Both the position numbers and the translations under genes were made by a program. A model generated the notes under the pieces. It was not told where the DNA came from. It did not search any database and saw only the letters and a list, made by a program, of their open reading frames with translations. Shown piece by piece: positions 47,490 through 55,712 of a stretch of 64,000 bases of DNA. Every line of letters starts with the position of its first letter. The stretch's first letter is position 1. Source of the DNA: Verrucomicrobiales bacterium (GTDB lineage Bacteria > Verrucomicrobiota > Verrucomicrobiia > Verrucomicrobiales > DEV007); NCBI GenBank assembly GCA_029212615.1, contig JARGPJ010000002.1:62001-126000 (forward strand). The letters run 5' to 3'.

Positions 47490-48413
47490 TCAGGATGCTC
47501 CGCCTGCGAGTGCCGAGCCACGTGAAAGGAGGTCGAGAAAGAGTTCGTCGAAGGGGTAATCGGTCCTCCAGCGTTGATAATCGATTTGGCGGGATTGGCA
47601 GGATTTTTCAATATCAGTGAGAAATTTTTCGTAGCGTTCTTCATAGCGCTTCCGATCCCGCGGAGTGAACCAGAGGCGACGATGTTCCTGTGTTTCGACA
47701 TCGATGAGTTCGATTTCCCCGTCGAGGTTCGGTTTAGCTTCGTCAGGATGATGAACCTGGATGAAATGGACTTCGCCCGGCCAGGTACTGGCATGGCGAA
47801 TCGCCTTTTGCGCTTCGTCTACATCTGTTCCGTAGAGATCGGAAATGACGAAGATAATGCCATAGCGCCGGCGGCTGGGCTGAAAATTTTCGAAACACTT
47901 TTCCAGATCAGTGACTCCTCCGAAATTCAGGCCACCCGCGAAATCGAGAACCCGCTGAAGGCTCCCCTGCCCTTTCAACGGTGGCGGAGGTTCTCCGATG
48001 TTTTCACCCATGGAATAGAGACTGACACGATGATGACCGACGAGTCCCATGTAGGCAAGGGCGACAGTGAGCTTCAGTGCGGTGCTGCGCTTCTCAGAGA
48101 ATGGAGCTTCCATCGAGGCGCTGGTGTCGACAATCACATGCACATGAAACTCCTGGATCTCTTCGTAGAGGCGAATGAAGAGACGGTCGAGCCTCGCGTA
48201 GAGTCGCCAGTCAATCGCGCGATAGTCGTCTCGAGGAGTGTAGTGCCGGAAGTCTTTGAACTCCCGGGTGAATCCTGTTGCAGGAGTGGATTGAAGACCT
48301 TTTCTCCGAAGCTGCTTTCGCTTTCGAAGCCTGAGAAAGAGAGCCCTGAGGCGGTCCAGAAAATCGGCGTCGAAGAGTTCTTCGGTCTGTGCGGCGTGAG
48401 AAGGAGTAGACAT
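47490..48413 (-). CDS. DUF58 domain protein (MoxR-associated)
   Basis: The 307-residue protein has the DUF58 core: TGFTREFKDFRHYTPRDDYRAIDWRLYARLDRLFIR (about 45-80), followed by a VWA-like VIVDTSASM. DUF58 proteins usually sit next to MoxR ATPases and are thought to deliver substrates or sense metal. It lacks membrane helices, so is probably cytoplasmic or peripheral. It lies 5 bases after the TPR-PQQ gene and 12 before the BatA gene. Confidence 0.93.
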   Translation of the reverse strand: MSTPSHAAQTEELFDADFLDRLRALFLRLRKRKQLRRKGLQSTPATGFTREFKDFRHYTPRDDYRAIDWRLYARLDRLFIRLYEEIQEFHVHVIVDTSASMEAPFSEKRSTALKLTVALAYMGLVGHHRVSLYSMGENIGEPPPPLKGQGSLQRVLDFAGGLNFGGVTDLEKCFENFQPSRRRYGIIFVISDLYGTDVDEAQKAIRHASTWPGEVHFIQVHHPDEAKPNLDGEIELIDVETQEHRRLWFTPRDRKRYEERYEKFLTDIEKSCQSRQIDYQRWRTDYPFDELFLDLLSRGSALAGGAS

Positions 48414-48418
48414 GTTAG

Positions 48419-51400
48419 TTACGGCGCGGCCTTCTCCTTCGTGGTCTCGGGAAGCGGTTCCTTCCTGAGGCAGGCGATGACATTGCCACCAAACTGTGTC
48501 ACGAAACCGTTCGGGGTGATCGAATCCTGAATCGGAATGCAGTAGCGAGGTTCACCGTTTCCCGGCTCATGGACGGCGCCTCTCCAGAACGATTGAGAAG
48601 GGGTTGAAAAGGGTTGGCGTTCGGCGATCTCCTTCAGGTGCGCCAGTAATTCGGGAGGAAAGACATATTCGCCCAGCTTAATTCCAGTGAGAGCGTTGAT
48701 GACGACGGCTCCGGCGGGTCCCCTCACGATGAGTTGATTGCCGGTGAGTACAACACGCAAATTTGTTCCCAGTGTATCCACATCGCGCGATGATTCACGT
48801 CCCGTGTTGAAGTCGAGATGGCGAAGTGTGCTGCCATCCAGAAACCAGGCGTGGTTCTTGACCACACCGACAAAAGTGCCGCCTGCCTTCATCTGGCGTG
48901 AGGCGACCGGAAGGCGTATTGAGAGACGTCTCAGGATATCATCCTGCATCAACCAGAGAAACCCGTCACCGAGCTGGCCGTAGGCTTCTGTCCCCTCCTG
49001 GAGACGGGCTCGCGCCCAATAAACTGCGGGGCTAACCATTGAAAGGTCTCTATTCTCTAACGAGGAAATTACACTGCTTTCAAAGCGGCCCCGCGTGAAA
49101 TCGACGAGTTGATTGATCTGCACGGTGTCAGCTGCTTTCTCCTGCCATTCGCTCCCGGCCGCTTCTTCACTGATCGCAGGGGCTGGAGGATCTTCGCCCC
49201 GCTCCTTTCGAAGCGTTACCGGAAAGGTTGAGCCGACAGAGCGGTCAAATTCCCAAAAAGGTTTCCCTGTCTCAAGATCGAGGATAACGGATTGCCATCC
49301 ATACGCAAAAACACGGCCCGCATTTACATCCAGACCTGCATTCAGCGAAGAAAGAACTCCGCTGGGTTTCTCTTTCCAGATCCGGGTCTCCCAGATCCTC
49401 TTCCCTGACTGCGCGTCGAAGGCAAAGAGGTTGCCACGGTCGGGGCGGAAAACGATGAGTTTCCCGTCGGACATTTCCATGAGCGTATCCGGACGGGATC
49501 CGATGGATGGTGTGTCAGGGTCAAGGGGGCTGAAAACGAGAGATGAGGACCAAAGGAGTTCGCCCTCTGCACTCGAATAAGAACGAAGGTCATCGCCGTG
49601 AAAAAGAAAGAAACGGTCTTCGCCAATAAGAAACGGACGGACCATCTTGACGGAAAGTTCAGATTCGGTGGACGAATCTGCCGATGTTGCGGCAGGTTGC
49701 CTTAAGAGAAAAGCCGGACGTGATTCATCACTGCTGGCTCGTATCGAACTGAGCGTCTCACTCCATTTCAGTTTTCCTGTCTCAGCAACAATGGAGTAAA
49801 CTTTTCCCCGGTTGTCGAGCGCAAGCAGGTAGTCCCCGCTTTGCCCGAAGTGTTCAATCTGTGTTCCGGGATCAACTTCGAATGCCCAACGCAGCCTGGC
49901 GCCTGAAAGGAGGTCGGCAGCATCGATTGTAGATGGCTTTTTCCCGGCAGGAGAGGTTTGATCAATCAGTGATTTCGCACCGTATGCAGCGAGGCTGAGG
50001 CCGTCGGGAAACTCGATTACTTCAAGCTTCTTACCACTGAGGAGAGCATCGAGACGGTTCGACGCCTCAATCGACTCCTCTTCGCGACCAAGCGTTCGTA
50101 AGACAATGGCACGCGTCCACTCTGTCCATGCTGAGTGCTTGAGACTCTGTTCCTCTCTGTCGACGGAAGCTAGAAGCGGCAGAGTTTCTTCAAATCGTGA
50201 CACTTCCCCGGTCGCAATGAGTCGTGAGATGGAGCGCCAGAAAGAAGCTTGCAGGTGTCGGTCGAGAAGTGCCATGGAGTCTGCTCGAAGTTCCAGCCCG
50301 GCATCGCCGCTGCGAAGTTGGCGAATCACGGCACGAAATTCAGACTCAAGATTCAGCGTTGCGAGGATCGTGAGACGGCGCTCCCAACTGAAAACATCTT
50401 CAGGAAGGAGTTTGTTGACGGCGGTGAGGGCATCGGCGGCCTGTTTGAGAAAGCCGTAGTCGACAAGCACGCTGATTGATTCCTGAAGGACCCCGGGGGA
50501 TTTGATCTCAGAAAAGGCCACGGTCGTGAGTAGTTCCTGTGCAAGATCGATACGTTGGGTGCGATGGTAGAGCAATGCACGCTGAAGGTCGTATTCGGCT
50601 CGATTCGCCACGTCTTCGTCGGCGAGTCGTTTAAGTTGCTCCTCGACTTCGCCAGAGGCGGCGGGATCTGATTCTAACATGCCAACAAGGAACTTTCTGA
50701 GCCGGATTCTGAGGCTTGCGTCGAAGGATCCTTCATCAAGTTGCTTGCGAACCGACGCAGCCATCGTTTCGACCTGAAGCTTGAGTTTTCCGGCTTCACA
50801 GAGAATGACGAATTTTTCGACCTTATCCTCAGCCCATTGGTTCTCATCGAAGTTAAAGCGGTTCTGTTCAGTCGCAAAAAATCGATCAAGTGTTTCGAGA
50901 CTTGTGTTTGCGGTAACGGCAGAGTCGAGCCATTGAGCGTAACGCTCCGGAGTGTCAGCGAGTTCTCTGACTCTGGAGGTCGTTTTTGAAGTTTCCTCTT
51001 CATCCCCGAGCTCAGCGAGCACTTCCATGAGCATAAGGCCCAGCCCAAATTCGGCAGGGTCAGCGCTCAGCCGCTTCGTGAGGATGGATTTTGCGGAGGC
51101 ATAGAATCCCTCTTCGGTGAGAAAGAGCGCAAGATCTCCGAGCGTCTCCACGGGTGCTTCAATGACATTGAGACTGTTTATGAGGGGATCGATTGCTTTG
51201 CGCTCATCCCTCGAGACGTAGACTTCGGCAAGTTCTCTCGCGACATCGAGTCTCGCCGGATAATTTCTAACGTAACGCTGCAAGTAGATCGATGCGGCAT
51301 CGATGCGGTCGATCCCCCTGAGATACCGCTGAAGTTCGAGGATCCGATCAGAGAGTTGGGCCGGTTCGAGACCGGCGACGACCCCTTTGAAGTCCTGTTC

Positions 51401-52585
51401 TGCTTCGGCGTCCTTGCCGAGTGAATATCGAACTTTCACGAGTTGGAATCGAAGGTCGGCCCGTTCCGGATCGATTTCGAGGCGTTCCTGAAGAAAGGCT
51501 TCGAGAGCCTCCGGATTGCTGCCGGAACTGATGAGTTCAAGGGCCCGGTTTTCAATAGTGACAGAGGAAGGCAGGTGACTCGCGGCGGCAAGGAGGACCT
51601 TCGTCGCCTCCGACTGCCGTTCGCTTGCGACGAGCATTTCAGCATAGTCGAGTGCGGCGGTTTCGCTGTCAGGACTCCGGAGGTAGTTCTCGCGAAATGT
51701 TTCTATGATCGCATCACGCTCCTCCCCCTCTGCCACTACTGAGATCCGCATCGATAAGAGTTCGCGTCGACGCCAGTGGTTCGCCGACAGTTTGGATAAG
51801 AGGTCATCGAGCACCGAAGCAGCACTTCGACCCTTTCCCAGTTCAAGGAAAGCTTTTGCCCGCATCACCTGAGCTTCGACTCCTGACTCCGGGGAAAGAC
51901 CGCTCGAGATCGCCTGATTCAGCGCATCCATGGAGAGATCCCAGAATAAGTATCGCTGCATGAGCTTGGCCAGATTCAGGAGATCGTCAGCCGATTGACC
52001 TTCGACCGTGAGGAGTCTTTCAAGCTGCACGCCGGCAAGTTTTCTTGCCTCGTCGCCTTCGGATAACTGTAAAAGTTCTTCGAGCCACTTTCCGCGTCTC
52101 GCTACATTGGGTTCCAGATCAATTGCTCTGGAAAGGGCATCGAAGGCTCTTGCATCGCCTTTTCCTTCGAGAAACTGGAAGAGTAAATATTGGAGAGCCG
52201 AAAACTTCGGATGAATCGCGACCGCGGCGGTAACGAGTTCGCCGGCGTCTTCGCGCTTTTCGCGGTTCAGGATCTGAATTAAAACCGACTTTGCGCCGGC
52301 ATCATCCGGGTATTGTTCGACGTGACTACGATAGAGCCCGATCAGCTCCTCGATGCGATCTCCTTCCCGGTAGAGCTTCACTAATCCATCGAGCGGTTGT
52401 GGAAGTAAGGGATCGTAATGCAGGGCGGTGCGGTACTGCAGGGAAGCGTCTTCGAACTGTTCCGGTGAAAGGGTTCGGTCCTGAGCACGCAAAGAAATCG
52501 AGCCGACTGACAACACCGCAATCACTAACGATGCCATGAGCACGCGAAAGCGGTTCTGCGGAGAGGTCAGGAAGAGGCTGATCAT
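48419..52585 (-). CDS. Very large exported protein: TPR superhelix plus PQQ-like beta-propeller
   Basis: The 1388-residue protein has a signal or anchor peptide (about 12-35), many TPR or TPR-like helical repeats (about 40-860), then a PQQ/WD-like beta-propeller (about 895-1385). The propeller repeats include WAFEVDPGT, YSIVAETGKLKW, FAFDAQSGKRIWE and LDLETGKPFWEF. Such large scaffolds may bind several partners or assemble outer-membrane proteins, somewhat like BamB plus TPR proteins. It sits between MoxR and DUF58, 9 and 5 bases away, an unusual addition to this operon. Function is inferred from domains only. Confidence 0.8.
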   Translation of the reverse strand: MISLFLTSPQNRFRVLMASLVIAVLSVGSISLRAQDRTLSPEQFEDASLQYRTALHYDPLLPQPLDGLVKLYREGDRIEELIGLYRSHVEQYPDDAGAKSVLIQILNREKREDAGELVTAAVAIHPKFSALQYLLFQFLEGKGDARAFDALSRAIDLEPNVARRGKWLEELLQLSEGDEARKLAGVQLERLLTVEGQSADDLLNLAKLMQRYLFWDLSMDALNQAISSGLSPESGVEAQVMRAKAFLELGKGRSAASVLDDLLSKLSANHWRRRELLSMRISVVAEGEERDAIIETFRENYLRSPDSETAALDYAEMLVASERQSEATKVLLAAASHLPSSVTIENRALELISSGSNPEALEAFLQERLEIDPERADLRFQLVKVRYSLGKDAEAEQDFKGVVAGLEPAQLSDRILELQRYLRGIDRIDAASIYLQRYVRNYPARLDVARELAEVYVSRDERKAIDPLINSLNVIEAPVETLGDLALFLTEEGFYASAKSILTKRLSADPAEFGLGLMLMEVLAELGDEEETSKTTSRVRELADTPERYAQWLDSAVTANTSLETLDRFFATEQNRFNFDENQWAEDKVEKFVILCEAGKLKLQVETMAASVRKQLDEGSFDASLRIRLRKFLVGMLESDPAASGEVEEQLKRLADEDVANRAEYDLQRALLYHRTQRIDLAQELLTTVAFSEIKSPGVLQESISVLVDYGFLKQAADALTAVNKLLPEDVFSWERRLTILATLNLESEFRAVIRQLRSGDAGLELRADSMALLDRHLQASFWRSISRLIATGEVSRFEETLPLLASVDREEQSLKHSAWTEWTRAIVLRTLGREEESIEASNRLDALLSGKKLEVIEFPDGLSLAAYGAKSLIDQTSPAGKKPSTIDAADLLSGARLRWAFEVDPGTQIEHFGQSGDYLLALDNRGKVYSIVAETGKLKWSETLSSIRASSDESRPAFLLRQPAATSADSSTESELSVKMVRPFLIGEDRFFLFHGDDLRSYSSAEGELLWSSSLVFSPLDPDTPSIGSRPDTLMEMSDGKLIVFRPDRGNLFAFDAQSGKRIWETRIWKEKPSGVLSSLNAGLDVNAGRVFAYGWQSVILDLETGKPFWEFDRSVGSTFPVTLRKERGEDPPAPAISEEAAGSEWQEKAADTVQINQLVDFTRGRFESSVISSLENRDLSMVSPAVYWARARLQEGTEAYGQLGDGFLWLMQDDILRRLSIRLPVASRQMKAGGTFVGVVKNHAWFLDGSTLRHLDFNTGRESSRDVDTLGTNLRVVLTGNQLIVRGPAGAVVINALTGIKLGEYVFPPELLAHLKEIAERQPFSTPSQSFWRGAVHEPGNGEPRYCIPIQDSITPNGFVTQFGGNVIACLRKEPLPETTKEKAAP

Positions 52586-52594
52586 TTCGAGGTA

Positions 52595-53599
52595 TCAGGC
52601 TGAGGCGTTGAGAGAAACGGAGTCGATCACGCTGGTGACAAGCGAATCGATGTCGCGGCTCTCCGCTTCCCCCTGAAAGTTCAGGATAACGCGGTGGCGA
52701 AGCGCCGGCAGGGCTACCCGTTTGATATCTTCCACTGATACGGCAGTGCGACCGTCGAGCGCACAATGAATCCGTGCGCCGCGGATCAAGGCCTGCATGC
52801 CACGGGGACTTGCTCCGTAGCTGACATATTTCTCCACCTCATCGAGAGAAGCGCCGCCTTCAGGGTGGGTTGCGAGGATCACTTTGGCAGCATATTCAGT
52901 GACATGATCGGCAACCGGTATCTGTGCGACGATCTTCTGGAAAGTGATCAGTTCCTCTCCTGTCACCACCTGATTGAGCTCAACCGGTTCAAAGCCTGAG
53001 GTTCGTTTTGATATCTCGACGAGAGTGGCCTGGTCGGGGAACGGAACCTTTAGTTTGAAAAGGAAACGGTCCGCCTGGGCTTCAGGGAGAGGATAGGTTC
53101 CCTCCATCTCCATCGGGTTCTGAGTCGCCATCACAAAAAAGGGTTGAGGGAGCTTCATCGTTTCGCCCCCGGCGGTAACCGCGCCTTCCTGCATAACCTC
53201 AAGGAGCGCGGCCTGAGTTTTCGGGGTGGCCCGGTTGATCTCATCAACAAGAATCAGATTGGCAAACACCGGCCCACGCTCAAAATGCATGACGCGGCGG
53301 CCTTCCTCGTTCTCGTTCACAATGTGGGTGCCGAGAATATCAGCGGGCATCAGATCCGGCGTACACTGGACCCGGCCGGGGTCGAGGCCCATCACCTTCG
53401 AAAGCGTTTGAACCAGAAATGTTTTCCCAAGGCCGGGAACGCCTTCGAGGAGGATGTGCCCCCGTGAAAAAACGGCGCTCAGGGTATCGATAAGGAGATC
53501 ATCATACCCCACAATTGCCTTTTGAATCTCGGCTTTCATTTCGGCAAATTTTGCCTGAAAGCGTTCGAGGTCTTGTTCTAGTTCGTTCGGACTACTCAT
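52595..53599 (-). CDS. MoxR-family AAA+ ATPase
   Basis: The 334-residue ATPase has Walker A GVPGLGKT (53-60), Walker B LILVDE (115-120), sensor ATQNP and LPEAQADRFLF. MoxR ATPases act as chaperone-like motors for metal-cofactor insertion, often with VWA partners as here. The stop is 9 bases from the TPR-PQQ gene start. It starts 84 bases after the preceding gene, and that gap holds a direct repeat of the AACAGGGT half-site, so an internal promoter is likely. Confidence 0.96.
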   Translation of the reverse strand: MSSPNELEQDLERFQAKFAEMKAEIQKAIVGYDDLLIDTLSAVFSRGHILLEGVPGLGKTFLVQTLSKVMGLDPGRVQCTPDLMPADILGTHIVNENEEGRRVMHFERGPVFANLILVDEINRATPKTQAALLEVMQEGAVTAGGETMKLPQPFFVMATQNPMEMEGTYPLPEAQADRFLFKLKVPFPDQATLVEISKRTSGFEPVELNQVVTGEELITFQKIVAQIPVADHVTEYAAKVILATHPEGGASLDEVEKYVSYGASPRGMQALIRGARIHCALDGRTAVSVEDIKRVALPALRHRVILNFQGEAESRDIDSLVTSVIDSVSLNASA

Positions 53600-53639
53600 T
53601 CGTTGGGAAATGGGAAAGAAAGGAAATTGGATTTACTTC

Positions 53640-53669
53640 AAGAGGGTTAGGTCAATGACTTAACAGGGT
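53640..53669. promoter_or_regulatory. Direct repeat of the AACAGGGT half-site upstream of moxR (copy D)
   Basis: On the plus strand AAGAGGGT (53640-53647) and AACAGGGT (53662-53669) are in the same orientation, 22 bp start to start. The half-site matches the inverted copies A-C, but direct spacing differs. It lies in the 84-base gap before moxR. Confidence 0.45.
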
Positions 53670-53683
53670 TGGGTCACTGGTGG

Positions 53684-55645
53684 TCAATGGTTCGTCTCGC
53701 TTTCTTCAAACTGACGGCGAATCTCGGAAAAGTAGCGGATGACATGTTCGCGACGTGAAAGCGGCAGCGCCTGACCATCCAGTGCCTGTTCCTCGGCGGC
53801 AATGAAATCAGCCATGATCTCCTGTCGACTTCGGGTTGCCTTCTCGAGGCGGGCCTGACCTTCGACCGTGCGCATTGAGGATTCGCCGTTTTCGTTTATC
53901 TGGGCGACGACTTCGGAGTCGTTTGCGGCGGAGAGAGCTTCGCTTTGGTTGTCGATGAGTTCGGCAGTGCCGCTTCCTGCCTGGTTTCCACCGTGGCCGG
54001 TTTGATTGCCGGAGCCGCCGGCGGTCGCCATTTCGGCGCCCTGGCCGGAATTCTGAGAGTCTTCCCCGGGAACAGGGGCGCTCAGCATTCCTCCCTCCCC
54101 TTCGCCTGCTTGTGATTGATCAGATTGTCCCAATCCCTGACCCGACCCCGGGCTCTGTTGGTGAGGCTGGCCGGGAACGGGGGCTTTCATTGCCGTCGCA
54201 TCTCCGGGAGACTGTCCCCCTTCCGGGTTCTCTGTTTGTTGGCCCGGGATTGGTGTGTTCGTTTCCCCGGACTGCGATCCTTCGCTGCCCTGATCAGGGG
54301 TGGCATTCGCTGCCCCCTGCTGAGCGCCGCTCTGCGCCATTTGAGGGGCGAGCATCTTCTCGAGGTCCGCAGGCATGTCGCCGGATTCAAGCGATTGAAG
54401 ACCGTCCGGCATACCACTGTCGGAACGCCCCTCGTTGGCGATCTTCTCCATTTGCTGGAGTTCGCTTCCGCTGATCTCGCTTCCGGCGTCCCGGAGTGAG
54501 TTTGCCAGATTCTCGAGTTTGTCGCGTGCTTCCTTCCGTGCCCCGAGAAATTTGAAGTGCTTCGCGAGTTCCTCGAACTCGCGCGCTGCTGTCACCGGCA
54601 GCTGATTCAACATTTTAGTCGAGGCATTTCCGATTCTCTCGCCGACGGGACGCTCGCGGTCGAATTCTGTCGCGGCGGCCATGATTTGATCAAGGGCATC
54701 GGTGAGTCGATCCTGCGTTTCGCGAGTAATCCCGCTGTTATCCAGAACCTGTTGAAGGCGCGTTGCTTCTGCCGCGGCGGGTTCCGCAGCTTTGTCTTTG
54801 ATCGAAAGAGCAAGGTCGGCAGTATCAGGATGTACCGCCATTTCCGCGAGCATCTCGGTCGAGGCCCAGGCATCATCGGAGAGCCCCATTTTTTCCGCGA
54901 GCCGTTCTGCGGCGCGCGCTCTTGTTTCCAGCGCATCGAGCATCTCTCCGGCGGTGAGTCCGTCGGCATCCGCGAGACGATCCGCAACATTCTCCACCTC
55001 GACCCGGAGACGTTCGAGTTCCTCTTTCTCCTCCTTGTTGAGGGAGTCGGCACTTTCGATTTGATCAGCGGATTTAATCAGCTCTGCGGACTGCTCGAGG
55101 GCTGCGTCTTTCATTTCGTCCGTCAGGATCAAATCGCCCGCTTCAGGGATGGTTCTTCCGATGGGAGTAAGGGCGAAAAGAATAGCGCAGAGCGGGATGA
55201 TCCAGGCACGCTTCAATGAGGGAAGAGGCATCTCTGAGGGGAGATTCCGGGAAGCTTCTTCCACGGCACGCGATGCCCGGTTCAGATGCAATTCTTCAAT
55301 CGGGGATCGAGATTCCTGCTGAAAAAACTCCCAGGCGGAGGAGAAGCGGTCCTTCCAGTTTCCACGCTGATCCAGTACGAGGAGTAATTGCATGATTCCG
55401 GGGCGCCCCAATAGCCCCAGCCCGGCGCCAATGAGACCCCAGAGGGCGATGATTCCGAGAGCCAGCCAAATTTCACCAGAGCGCCATTCAGCGAACCGGC
55501 GCACGAAAAGAACTCCGAAAAGCACGATGAATCCTGCCACCCAGTGGCCGCGGGCGATCCAGCTGGCAAAACGGATCATTCCGACACGACGCCGCACTTG
55601 CTCCGCTGCATTCTTGAAAGGTAAAGATGTGAGTTCGGAATTCAA
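53684..55645 (-). CDS. Membrane protein with helical and Gly/Gln-rich region (MoxR-operon member)
   Basis: The 653-residue protein has three membrane helices (about 35-55, 58-80, 147-165). Long charged helices with coiled-coil character follow (about 170-400), then a low-complexity Gln/Gly/Ser/Pro-rich stretch (about 430-570) and a helical C-terminus. It looks like the DUF4175-type large membrane protein often found next to MoxR/DUF58 genes. The TTG at 55645 gives a plausible N-terminus; an ATG at 55579 is an alternative. It is the third gene of the block, 67 bases after the lipoprotein gene. Confidence 0.6.
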   Translation of the reverse strand: MNSELTSLPFKNAAEQVRRRVGMIRFASWIARGHWVAGFIVLFGVLFVRRFAEWRSGEIWLALGIIALWGLIGAGLGLLGRPGIMQLLLVLDQRGNWKDRFSSAWEFFQQESRSPIEELHLNRASRAVEEASRNLPSEMPLPSLKRAWIIPLCAILFALTPIGRTIPEAGDLILTDEMKDAALEQSAELIKSADQIESADSLNKEEKEELERLRVEVENVADRLADADGLTAGEMLDALETRARAAERLAEKMGLSDDAWASTEMLAEMAVHPDTADLALSIKDKAAEPAAAEATRLQQVLDNSGITRETQDRLTDALDQIMAAATEFDRERPVGERIGNASTKMLNQLPVTAAREFEELAKHFKFLGARKEARDKLENLANSLRDAGSEISGSELQQMEKIANEGRSDSGMPDGLQSLESGDMPADLEKMLAPQMAQSGAQQGAANATPDQGSEGSQSGETNTPIPGQQTENPEGGQSPGDATAMKAPVPGQPHQQSPGSGQGLGQSDQSQAGEGEGGMLSAPVPGEDSQNSGQGAEMATAGGSGNQTGHGGNQAGSGTAELIDNQSEALSAANDSEVVAQINENGESSMRTVEGQARLEKATRSRQEIMADFIAAEEQALDGQALPLSRREHVIRYFSEIRRQFEESETNH

Positions 55646-55712
55646 AAAAGATTAAGCCGTAGTGAGGTAGAGAAATGACGAGTCCACCGCGGTTCGATCA
55701 CTCCCTGCAGGC

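Noticed and set aside
47574..48530. A 318-residue rightward frame opposite the DUF58 gene
   Set aside because: Antisense shadow of a clear DUF58 gene with no recognisable features.
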